From JAKFEW01 sp036675505 (GTDB taxonomy: Bacteria; Cyanobacteriota; Sericytochromatia; S15B-MN24; JAQBPE01), in the NCBI GenBank assembly GCA_036675505.1, contig JAKFEW010000143.1, positions 1 to 64,000 of the forward strand: a stretch of 64,000 nucleotides of DNA, in the 5' to 3' direction. A program made the position numbers and the translations under genes. Positions 41,108-49,863 of the stretch are shown in pieces. Under the pieces are notes generated by a model. That model was not told the origin of the DNA, made no database searches, and saw nothing but the letters and a program-made list of their open reading frames with translations. Position 1 is the first letter of the stretch. The number at the start of each line of letters is the position of its first letter.

Positions 41108-42902
41108 TCAGGTGCGGGCTTTGCCCTTGAACACCACGCCGCGGACCGGATCCATCGTGATGATCTCGCCGTCCGGCAACTGGGACCATTCGGCGACCTC
41201 GAGCAGCAGCGGAATGCCGAGTTGCAGGCAGACGATCGCCGCATGTGACGTCAGCCCTCCCTGCTCGACAATCACGCCGCCGGCCATGCGCATCGCCGAC
41301 ACGTAGTCCTTGTTGGTCTCGCTCGTGACGAGAATATCGCCCGCCTGGACCTTCTCGATGGCCTCATCGGCCGAACGCACCAGCCGCACGGTGCCGTGCA
41401 CGGCCTTCTTGCCGAGGCCCTGGCCGCGGGCGATCACCGTGCTCGCCATCTCCACCTTGATGAAGTTGGTGTTGCCCGGCACGCCGAGCGGGAAGCCCGC
41501 CGTGACGACCACCAGGTCGCCGTCGTGCACCATGCCCTCCTGGTGGATCAGGCTCATCGCGTTGGCGATCAGCTCCTCATCCGAGAAGGCGCGGGGCAGC
41601 ACGCGCGGGTAGACGCCCCAGACTAGCGCAAGCTGGCGGCAGACCTCCTCATCCATCGCCAGCGCGGCGATCGGGCAGAGGGGGCGGTAGCGGGCGACCA
41701 TGCGCGCCGACGTGCCGGTGGCGGTCGCCGTGACGATCGCGGCCGCCCCCAGCTTGTCGGCCAATTGCGCCGTGGCGAGGCTGATCGCGTCGACCACGGG
41801 GGCGCCGACGGCCAGGTCGCGATTCTCGCGCCGCTTCGCGAGCGCCGACTGCTCCATTTGGCGCACGATACGCACCATCGTCTCGACGGCCTCGAGCGGG
41901 TAAGCGCCAGCCGCCGTCTCGTTCGAGAGCATCACGGCGTCGGTGCCGTCGAAGACGGCGTTCGCGACGTCGCTGGCCTCCGCGCGGGTCGGGCGCGGGT
42001 TGTGGATCATCGAGTCGAGCATCTGGGTCGCCGTGATGACGGGCTTCCCGATCTGGTTGCAGTGCGCGATGATGCGCTTCTGCGCGAGCGGCACCTCCTC
42101 CGGCGCTGTCTCCACGCCGAGGTCGCCGCGCGCCACCATCACGCCGTCCGAGACGGCCGCGATGTCGGCGATGCACTCCACGGCGTCGCGGCGTTCGATC
42201 TTGGCGATGATGTGCGCCCGCGAGCCTTGCTGGACCATGTATTCCTTGATCTTGAGGACGTCCGCCGCTTCCTGCACGAAGGAGGCGGCCACGAAGTCCA
42301 CGCCCATCTTCGCGCCGAAGACGAGGTCCACGCGGTCCTTGTCCGTCAGCACATCCACGTCCATCTTCACCGACGGGAAATTCACGCCCTTGTTGGGCTT
42401 GAGCGGCCCGCCGACGACGACCTCGCACTGGAGGCCATCGGGCGTCGCCAGGACCACCTTGAGCTCGAGCAGGCCATCGTCGAGCAGCACCTGCGAGCCC
42501 GCGGGGACGTCCTTCTCGAGGTTCTCGTAGGACACGCTCGCGCCGTGCTCGTCGGCCACCCGCTCCTTGCTCTGCAGGAGGAACGGCGTGCCGGGGGTCA
42601 GGATGACCTGGCCGTCCTTCACATCTCCAATGCGGATCTTGGGGCCCTGGATGTCCTGCAGGATGCCGACGACCCGGTTGAGCTCCTTGGCAATCCGCCG
42701 GATGTTGATGATGCGCGCTTCGTGATCCGGATGCTTGCCGTGGGAGAAGTTCAGCCGGAAAACATCGACGCCCGCGAGGATCAGCTTGCGGATCATCTCC
42801 GGCTCGCTGGAGGCGGGGCCGAGCGTCGCAACGATCTTGGCGCGCTTGAGCGGTACGCGGGCCGACTGGTCGGCGTCCACGGATTTGTTCAGCGGGGCGA
42901 TA

Positions 42903-42910
<8 letters not shown>
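41108..42910 (-). CDS. pyk: Pyruvate kinase with C-terminal PEP-utiliser domain
   Basis: About 600 residues from ATG 42910 (ATG 42925 is possible; both overlap the eno stop). Catalytic domain blocks: TLGPASSEPEMIRKLILAGVDVFRLNFSHG, QDIQGPKIRIG, the catalytic Lys in IIAKIERRDAV, MVARGDLGVE and TATQMLDSM. After the allosteric domain there is an extra module with GGLTSHAAIV, the phospho-His region of PEP-utilising enzymes, as in Bacillus-type pyruvate kinases. It makes pyruvate and ATP from PEP and ADP. It directly follows eno, the preceding glycolytic step, in one operon. Confidence 0.96.
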
Positions 42911-44213
<1,303 letters not shown>

Positions 44214-44259
44214 TGCTGGTCTCCTTCAGGCCTGCGGCCTTCCAGCCGCCCCACTCACC

Positions 44260-44275
44260 CGCCCCAATCGGGGCG
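44260..44275. terminator. Small hairpin between rqcP and eno
   Basis: CGCCCC-AATC-GGGGCG, followed by TTT only in the plus direction. Both flanking genes are on the minus strand, so it may shape the eno leader rather than terminate. Confidence 0.35.
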
Positions 44276-44304
44276 TTTGAGATCGTTCTTACCGAGTACT
44301 TGGT

Positions 44305-44607
44305 CTATTCGATTTCGTCCTCACCAGGCCCTTGCGCGTTCAGGAAATCCTTCATGGACGCCTCGCTCAACACCTGGTACAACTCCGCCGCCGATTTCGC
44401 GCTCACCTGCCCAGCCGGGACCGTGACGATTTCCAGCGTGAGCAGCCGCTGCCCGAAGCGAACCTCCAGCCGGTCGCCCGGCTTCACCTCGGCGCCGGCC
44501 TTCGCCACCCGTCCGTTGATCGTCACGCGGCCCTGGTCGCAAATTTCGTTCGCGACCGGCCGGCGCTTGATCACCCGAGAGAGCTTGAGCCACTTGTCGA
44601 GGCGCAT
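44305..44607 (-). CDS. rqcP: S4-domain RNA-binding protein RqcP-like
   Basis: A 100-residue protein from ATG 44607 with GGAG 11 bases upstream. The N-terminal S4 domain (MRLDKWLKLSRVIKRRPVA ... GRVTINGRVAKAGAEVKPGD) fills most of the protein. Size and sequence fit RqcP (YlmH/YabO type), which with RqcH adds alanine tails to nascent chains on stalled 50S subunits; Hsp15 is a close relative. A role in ribosome rescue would fit the tmRNA encoded at 62022. Divergent from the cysteine desulfurase. Confidence 0.86.
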   Translation of the reverse strand: MRLDKWLKLSRVIKRRPVANEICDQGRVTINGRVAKAGAEVKPGDRLEVRFGQRLLTLEIVTVPAGQVSAKSAAELYQVLSEASMKDFLNAQGPGEDEIE

Positions 44608-44657
44608 AAATAGAGGATCTCCGGTCAGGGCCACGAATAGCCGCACGGATGCCGCGG

Positions 44658-44682
44658 CATGATAGCAGGGAAGGCTATCATG
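44658..44682. promoter_or_regulatory. Palindrome containing two divergent -10-like boxes
   Basis: CATGATAGC-N7-GCTATCATG is a perfect inverted repeat between divergent rqcP and the cysteine desulfurase gene. Each arm contains TATCAT reading outward on its own strand (plus 44676-44681). On the plus strand initiation would fall at about 44688, the ATG, suggesting a leaderless or nearly leaderless transcript. A dimeric regulator could bind here. Confidence 0.45.
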
Positions 44683-44687
44683 TCGCC

Positions 44688-45821
44688 ATGATTTACCTGG
44701 ACCACGCGGCGAGCAGCCCCATGCGCCCGAGCGCGCTCGATGCCTACGCCGCGGCCGCCCGCGAGCCGGGCAACGCAGCCAGCGCGCACACCGCCGGGCG
44801 TCGTGCCGCGGCCCGCGTCGAGGCCGCGCGCAAGCAGGTGGCGGCGCTCATTGGTCGAACGCCTGGCGAGGTGGTCTTCACGGCCGGCGGGACCGAGGCC
44901 GACAACCTCGCCGTCCTCGGCGCCGCCGCGGCACTCGAAGCCGCCGGGCGGCCCCGGCGCGCGCTGCGCTCGGCGATCGAGCACTCGGCGGTGCGCGGGC
45001 CGTTCGAGGCCCTGGTGGAGCGGGGCTGGGAGGTCGGCGTGCTGCCGGTCGACGCGGATGGCCTGCTCGCGCCGGCGACCCTCGCCGCAGCCCTGCCCGG
45101 CGCGAGCCTGGTCTCGGTGATGGCGGTGAACAACGAGATGGGGGCCGTGCAGGACCTCGCGGCGCTCGCGGCGCTCGTGCGGGGGGCCGGGGCTGTCTTC
45201 CACGTGGACGCGGTGCAGGGCGCTGCCTGGCTCGCGGCGATCGACGCCGACCTGGTGGCGATCTCCGCGCACAAGCTGGGTGGGCCGCAGGGCGTGGGCG
45301 CGCTCTTCGTCAGGCGCGGCACGCCGCTCCTGCCCGTGCTGCGCGGGGGCGCGCACGAGCGCGGGCGACGGCCCGGCACGTTGGCGGTGGCGGCGATCGC
45401 GGGCTTCGGCGCCGCGGCGGCCGAGGCGCTCGGGGAGCGCGAAGCCGAAGCCGCTCGCCTGTGTGCGCTGCGCGACGCGCTCGCGTCGCGGGTCCTGGCC
45501 GAGGTGTCCGGCGCCCACAGGCTGGGGCGCGTGGTGGCACCTCACATCCTCGCGTTTGCATTCCCCGGCGTGGTCGGCGAGGCGTTGGTCGAGCAGCTCG
45601 ACCTGGCGGGCGTGTGCGCCTCCACTGGGGCTGCCTGCACGGTGCTCGGCACCGAATCGAGCCCGGTGCTGCCCGCGCTCGGGCTCGACGAGGCCAGCGT
45701 CCAGGGCAGCCTGCGGCTCAGCCTGGGCTGGTCGACCACGGCCGCGGAGGTGGCCGAGGCCGCGGCTATAGTCGCCGCCACCGCGGCGCGCCTGGCCACG
45801 ATGAAGCCGATGGCCACCTGA
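44688..45821 (+). CDS. Cysteine desulfurase (NifS/IscS family)
   Basis: A 377-residue PLP enzyme. ATG 44688 begins MIYLDHAASSPM. PLP lysine K196 lies in ISAHKLGGPQG and the active-site Cys317 in STGAACTVLGTESS. TGGTEADNLAV-type and IEHSAVRGP blocks are also present. It transfers cysteine sulfur as persulfide to Fe-S scaffold or tRNA thiolation enzymes. No iscU, mnmA or iscR gene is adjacent, so its acceptor is unknown. A second family member is at 53482. Tool-independent caution: no strong ribosome site is visible, consistent with leaderless expression from the upstream palindrome. Confidence 0.94.
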   Translation: MIYLDHAASSPMRPSALDAYAAAAREPGNAASAHTAGRRAAARVEAARKQVAALIGRTPGEVVFTAGGTEADNLAVLGAAAALEAAGRPRRALRSAIEHSAVRGPFEALVERGWEVGVLPVDADGLLAPATLAAALPGASLVSVMAVNNEMGAVQDLAALAALVRGAGAVFHVDAVQGAAWLAAIDADLVAISAHKLGGPQGVGALFVRRGTPLLPVLRGGAHERGRRPGTLAVAAIAGFGAAAAEALGEREAEAARLCALRDALASRVLAEVSGAHRLGRVVAPHILAFAFPGVVGEALVEQLDLAGVCASTGAACTVLGTESSPVLPALGLDEASVQGSLRLSLGWSTTAAEVAEAAAIVAATAARLATMKPMAT

Positions 45822-45856
45822 AACCGGCTGCAGACCGGGCGAGCGAGCTCGCGCGC

Positions 45857-46000
45857 GTGGGTACAATCCCGCCGCGGCCGGAAAAGTGGCAAAGCCTCGA
45901 CGTGGACACCACCGGCCGCTATGTGGTGCTGGAGGTCGGGCCGGACTACGCCTTCATGCCCCACATGGAGGTGCGGGTCGTGGGGCCTGTGCCGAAGTAG
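45857..46000 (+). CDS. Possible small protein, uncharacterised
   Basis: A 47-codon open frame from GTG 45857 to TAG 46000. The peptide (SLDVDTTGRYVVLEVGP ... MEVRVVGPVPK) looks protein-like, with alternating hydrophobic strands, but there is no ribosome site before the GTG. TACAAT at 45862-45867 in a GGGTACAAT context could be a promoter inside it, in which case a shorter start such as ATG 45957 or GTG 45903 would be needed. It may instead be the relic end of a longer gene. Confidence 0.3.
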   Translation: MGTIPPRPEKWQSLDVDTTGRYVVLEVGPDYAFMPHMEVRVVGPVPK

Positions 46001-46010
46001 CCCATGGGTG

Positions 46011-46922
46011 TCAGCGCGGGGAGCGCGCGGGGGTGAAGGTCGGCATGCCGGCTCGCGCGGCCTCGTATTCGGCCATGATGTCCGCCACGATCGCCCCACA
46101 CGACTTCACGCTATGAATGAGCCCGCAGGTCTGGCCGGCGCTCCAGACGTCGCGCCACTTCTTGATCTCCGGGCCACCCTCTTGCTTCCCCTCGCGCCAC
46201 TTCGCGAGGCTCTCGCGCAGGAAGTTCGCCGGGTGCCCGGTGACCTCCGGGGTGTACTCGATGTCCTCCGGGCCGGCGTCGCAAATCGCGCGCTTGAAGC
46301 CCTCCTCCACCGGCGCCTCGGTGCTCGCGATGAAGCGCGTGCCGAAGTAGCCGGCGTCAGCACCCAGCGCGAGGGCGGCGGCGAGCGTCGCGCCGTCGGC
46401 CAGGCCGCCGGCCGCCACGACCGGCAGGCCGACCTCCTTGCGGAGCCAGGGCACGAGCACGAAGGGCGTGATGACGCCCGCGTGGCCGCCTGCGCCGGCC
46501 GACACGGCGATCAGGGCGTCGGCGCCCGCGGCCTTCGCCTTCTTGGCGTGGCGCGCGTTCACGACGTCGCAGAACACTTTGAGGCCGCGCGCGTGCGCCG
46601 CGGCGATCAGCTCCGTGGGGTCGCCCAGGCTCGTGATGATCAGCGGCACGCGCTCCTCGAGGCAGACCGCGAGGTCGTCCTGGAGCCGCGGGTTGTTCAG
46701 CAAGATCAGGTTGATGCCGTAGGGCGCATGGGTGCGGCGCTTGACTTCCCGGATCGCTTCGCGGAAGGCATCGGTGGTGCGGGCGTTGAGGGCCGGCATC
46801 GTGCCGAGGCCGCCGGCTTCGCCGGTGGCGACCATCATGTCGGGGTTCGACACCAGAAACATCGGCGCGGCGATGACGGGGTACCGGATGCCGAGCATCC
46901 GGGTGACGGCGGTGTCGCTCAT
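46011..46922 (-). CDS. Nitronate monooxygenase / FMN-dependent NPD-family enzyme
   Basis: A 303-residue TIM-barrel FMN protein. Blocks: IRYPVIAAPMFLVSNPDMMVATGEAGGLG, PYGINLILLNNPRL, VSAGAGGHAG (FMN phosphate and catalytic His region), VVAAGGLADGATLAAALALGADAGYFGTRFIAS. It oxidises alkyl nitronates, or acts as a related enoyl reductase (FabK is in the same family). The AGGHAG motif is the usual class I/II nitronate monooxygenase site. It lies upstream of nothing related; the YtxH genes precede it by 10 bases and may be co-transcribed. Confidence 0.88.
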   Translation of the reverse strand: MSDTAVTRMLGIRYPVIAAPMFLVSNPDMMVATGEAGGLGTMPALNARTTDAFREAIREVKRRTHAPYGINLILLNNPRLQDDLAVCLEERVPLIITSLGDPTELIAAAHARGLKVFCDVVNARHAKKAKAAGADALIAVSAGAGGHAGVITPFVLVPWLRKEVGLPVVAAGGLADGATLAAALALGADAGYFGTRFIASTEAPVEEGFKRAICDAGPEDIEYTPEVTGHPANFLRESLAKWREGKQEGGPEIKKWRDVWSAGQTCGLIHSVKSCGAIVADIMAEYEAARAGMPTFTPARSPR

Positions 46923-46932
46923 GGCATCTCTC

Positions 46933-47382
46933 TCAGGCGTCGTCGCGCTCGCGCGCCGGCGCGTTTTCGTCCCTGTAGTCGGCCTCGCCCTGGCGCACCT
47001 CGGTGGCGGTGGTATCGATCGGCTGGTCCGGCCGGCGGCGCGGCTTGGCCCAGGCCGGCAGGCGGGAGAGCGTGCGGCGACCGGCCTCCGGCAGGTCGGA
47101 GAGGGCCTGGCGGCTCCGTTCCGGCAGGTCGCCCAGGGCCCGACGGCCGCGCTCCGGCAGGTCCGAGAGCGCCTCGCGCCCGCGCCCGGGCAGGTCGCGC
47201 AAGGCGGCCGGCACGTCTTTCAGTCGCTCGGGAATCTCCTTGCCGGCGTCGAGGGCTCGTTTGCGCAGCATCCCGCGCATGTCCTTGCCGGAGAGCGGGG
47301 CGGCCAAGAGGCCGACCACGGCGCCGATCGCCGTGCCGATCAGCACAGCGCCGCCCAGGTACGAAACCGGCTTCTTCGCCAC
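46933..47382 (-). CDS. YtxH-like protein with 11-residue repeats
   Basis: A 149-residue protein. Residues 8-30 are a single Gly-rich membrane helix (YLGGAVLIGTAIGAVVGLLAAPLSG) of the YtxH type. Residues 60-114 hold five consecutive 11-residue repeats with consensus ALSDLPERGRR, which form a charged amphipathic helix if helical. The last 30 residues are polar. A membrane-anchored, stress-related role is typical for YtxH-like proteins but not shown. It follows the YtxH gene at 47414 after 31 bases. Confidence 0.75.
   Translation of the reverse strand: MAKKPVSYLGGAVLIGTAIGAVVGLLAAPLSGKDMRGMLRKRALDAGKEIPERLKDVPAALRDLPGRGREALSDLPERGRRALGDLPERSRQALSDLPEAGRRTLSRLPAWAKPRRRPDQPIDTTATEVRQGEADYRDENAPARERDDA
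47041..47205 (-). repeat. Five 33-base tandem repeats coding 11-residue units
   Basis: Residues 60-70, 71-81, 82-92, 93-103 and 104-114 share the pattern A/T-L-x-D/R-L-P-x-R/A-x-R-x. Conservation is higher in the first four copies; the last (TLSRLPAWAKP) is decayed. Confidence 0.8.
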
Positions 47383-47413
47383 CAGAACCTCCTCGCGCCC
47401 GATCGGGCTACGG

Positions 47414-47755
47414 CTAGGAGCCTTCCTGCTCGATGAGCTCGGCGCGCTTGTATTCCGCCGCCTTGCGGCCGGCCTCGACCGCCTCGTTCAACAACGCCAT
47501 CTTTTCTTCGATGGCGGCGCGCGTCGAGTTCAGGAGCGTCTCGGTGTTGCCGCGCAGGTTCTCGATGATGTCCGTGGTGCGCTCGCGGATGTCGAGGATC
47601 GAGTCGCCCAGGCGCTCGCGCGACTCTTCGCCGGCCTTGGGCGCGACCATCACGCCGACCAGGAAGCCGCCGACCGCGCCGATGACCAGGCCGCCGAGCA
47701 GCGCCCAGCCGCCCGACCCGCCGTCGCCGGAATCATAACGCCGTTCGCTTGCCAT
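47414..47755 (-). CDS. YtxH-domain protein
   Basis: A 113-residue protein from ATG 47755 after GAGGAG. Residues 17-40 form a Gly-rich membrane helix (WALLGGLVIGAVGGFLVGVMVAPKAG), with the typical APKAGEESRERLGD after it. The rest is a predicted coiled coil (LRGNTETLLNSTRAAIEEKMALLNEAVEAG). YtxH proteins are common in Gram-positives and Cyanobacteria and linked to stress, with no biochemical function known. First gene of the unit, with an extended -10 promoter 60 bases upstream. Confidence 0.82.
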   Translation of the reverse strand: MASERRYDSGDGGSGGWALLGGLVIGAVGGFLVGVMVAPKAGEESRERLGDSILDIRERTTDIIENLRGNTETLLNSTRAAIEEKMALLNEAVEAGRKAAEYKRAELIEQEGS

Positions 47756-47815
47756 ACGCACGCTCCTCTCAGCCGCCCCTCGATCGAGCCCGATACGGCC
47801 ATGGGGTTCCTCGCG

Positions 47816-47821
47816 ATTATA
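47816..47821 (-). promoter_or_regulatory. Extended -10 promoter of the YtxH genes
   Basis: On the minus strand GTGGTATAAT gives TATAAT at 47821-47816, 61 bases before the ATG at 47755. The same 10 bases occur upstream of the subtilase operon (13440-13435 region). Confidence 0.65.
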
Positions 47822-47948
47822 CCACCACCCAGGTGCCCCCGTCGCCCGCCAGGTACGGCCGTGGACGCCAGGCCGCGCGCCGCGCGCCGGGAGACGACCG
47901 GGGGTTGCGATGGGCCGGCGCGCCGTTTCAGAGGGGGGGTGTTGGTGG

Positions 47949-48168
47949 TACAATGGGTGCGAGGCCAGGAAACATCCTGGTCGGACCAACCATTATTCTT
48001 CTAGCCTGGTCGTAGCGAGAGCTGCGTCACCGAACAAGTTTTTCGCCGCCGACGTGCGCGACGCAGCGAGTGCCCCGGGAAATCGCCCGACGAGGTCTCG
48101 CCCACCGCCGACGTCCGCGACGACGGACCACCGCCTCAGCAGCGGCCGGGTGGAAAGGACTCCCTTCC
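47949..48168 (+). promoter_or_regulatory. Promoter and long 5' leader of the DEAD-box-like gene
   Basis: The stretch 47756-48168 has no gene. TGGTACAAT gives an extended -10 (TACAAT 47949-47954). Transcription would leave a leader of about 208 nt before the TTG at 48169, containing the hairpin CCAGGA-AACA-TCCTGG (47965-47980) and a GTTTTTCGCC run near 48030-48045. Long structured leaders are typical of cold-induced helicase genes, so autoregulation is plausible but unproven. Confidence 0.45.
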
Positions 48169-49863
48169 TTGCCGTCCCCGTTCGAAGCTTTCCCGCTCCA
48201 CCCCGCCGTCCTGGCTGGGCTGGAGGCCCTCGACGTCGGCGCGCCGACCGCTGTCCAAACCCATGTCATCCCGCTCCTGATGGAAGGGCAAGACGTGGTC
48301 GTTCACGCCGGTCCTCACTCGGGTGAGACCCTCGCCTACGGGCTTCCGCTCCTCTCGCTCTTCGATCCGATGGGCAAGCCCCAGGCCCTGGTCATCGTGC
48401 CCTCCGCCGAGCGCGCCATTCGTGTCTACAAGCGGCTCGCCCCCCTCGCGCAGGGCGTGCTCAAGGTCGCCCCGCTCTACGAGTCGGGCGGCGCGCAAGA
48501 GCAGGCCATCCGGCGCGGCGTCGACATCGTGATCGGCACGCCGTACCTGATCAAGGATTTGTTCGCCATCAAGCAGCTCGACCTCTCCAACGTCCGGATG
48601 ATCGTCCTCGACGGCGCCGACCGCATGATGACCACCGTTCAGCGCCTCGACGTCGAGTACCTGCTCGATCGCCTGCCGCGCCTGGAGCAGACCGCGATCT
48701 TCACCTGGAACGTGACGGAAGGCGTCGAGGCGATCGCCCACCACCTCAAGAACCCGGCGATGGTTCGCCTGACCCCCTTGGAACCGACCCCGGCACCAGC
48801 CGCCGAGCCCGAGGCCGCGCCCAAGGCGACCAAGACGACCGATCGGAAGCCCGCCCGCGGCGCGAAGGCCGCGCCCAAGGGTGACGCCAAGGCCGAGAAG
48901 GTCGCGCCCAAGGCCGAGACCCGGGTCGTCGACGAGCCCAAGGCGGCGGCGCCCAGGAAGACCCCCAAGGCCGTCGAGGCACACCGCTACGCGCGCGTGC
49001 CTTCGGACCAGCGCGCCGAGTTCCTGCTCACCGTGCTCGAGACCGAGGCGCCGGCGCGCGCCCTGGTGCTCGCGCGCAACAAGCATGAGGCGCGCCGCCT
49101 GACCCAGAAGCTCGAGAAACTCGGCCGCAACGCGGTCGACGCGATCAACGCCGACACCTCGGCGTCGGCCCGCAACGCCGCGCTGGCGCGCTTCCGCGCC
49201 GGCGACCTGCGCTTCCTGGTCGTGCCGGAGAACGCCACCAAGGAACTGGACCTCGGCGCGCCCGAGCACCTCTACCTGACAGGCGTGGCGATGGAGCCGG
49301 AGCTCTATACGCGCTACGCCGAGGCGGCGAGCCAGGCCGGCGGCGCGCTGCGCAGCCTGTCGCTGGTCACCCCCGAGGCCGAGCAGGTGTTCGAGGGGCT
49401 CAAGGCCCACCTGAAGTTCGAGCGCCACCCGCAGGACCCCGGCCCCGCGGAGCCGGAGCCCGCGCCGATCGCCGTGAGCGATGAGGCCGACGACGAGCCG
49501 ATGCCCAAGCTGCTCGATGGCGGTCGCCGCGGCCGCACCGGCCGGCCGATGGTGGTGTCGGGCAAGCCCCAGCGCGACTCCGCGACGCTCCTGAACGACT
49601 CGCAGCGCGAGCTCAAGGCCACGACCGGTCCCCTGGCGCCGTTGCCGCGGATGCACCAGTCCTGGCAGACCTTCAAGGTCACGATCACGCCTGGCCAGCG
49701 GCCCAGCCGCGACAGCTTCCACGGCTGGCTCTCGCAGGCGTCGGGCATCCCCCGCTCGTCGCTGCGCTCGATCCAGCTGCACAAGGGCTACGCCACGGTC
49801 GACGTGGAAGAGCGCCAGGTGGAGCGCTTCCATGCCCGGATGAAGGACCTGCTGCTCGGCTAG
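48169..49863 (+). CDS. DEAD-box RNA helicase-like protein without catalytic residues, with DbpA-type RNA-binding domain
   Basis: A 564-residue protein. TTG 48169 is chosen because AAAGGA lies 9 bases upstream and the frame then begins MPSPFEAFPLHPAVL, the normal Q-motif position. Domain 1 keeps the fold (PTAVQTHVIPLLMEGQDVVV) but motif I is AGPHSGET (Lys changed to Glu), motif II is DGAD instead of DEAD and motif III is FTWN. A 100-residue Lys/Ala/Pro linker precedes domain 2 (ALVLARNKHEARRL ...), where motifs V and VI are also lost. The C-terminus (QTFKVTITPGQRPSRDSFHGWL ... HKGYATVDV) is an intact DbpA-like RNA-binding domain. Likely an RNA-binding pseudo-helicase. Confidence 0.85.
   Translation: MPSPFEAFPLHPAVLAGLEALDVGAPTAVQTHVIPLLMEGQDVVVHAGPHSGETLAYGLPLLSLFDPMGKPQALVIVPSAERAIRVYKRLAPLAQGVLKVAPLYESGGAQEQAIRRGVDIVIGTPYLIKDLFAIKQLDLSNVRMIVLDGADRMMTTVQRLDVEYLLDRLPRLEQTAIFTWNVTEGVEAIAHHLKNPAMVRLTPLEPTPAPAAEPEAAPKATKTTDRKPARGAKAAPKGDAKAEKVAPKAETRVVDEPKAAAPRKTPKAVEAHRYARVPSDQRAEFLLTVLETEAPARALVLARNKHEARRLTQKLEKLGRNAVDAINADTSASARNAALARFRAGDLRFLVVPENATKELDLGAPEHLYLTGVAMEPELYTRYAEAASQAGGALRSLSLVTPEAEQVFEGLKAHLKFERHPQDPGPAEPEPAPIAVSDEADDEPMPKLLDGGRRGRTGRPMVVSGKPQRDSATLLNDSQRELKATTGPLAPLPRMHQSWQTFKVTITPGQRPSRDSFHGWLSQASGIPRSSLRSIQLHKGYATVDVEERQVERFHARMKDLLLG

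Noticed and set aside
44260..44275. CGCCCC-AATC-GGGGCG as a clear terminator of rqcP
   Set aside because: T residues follow only in the plus direction while both neighbours are on the minus strand; listed only with low confidence.
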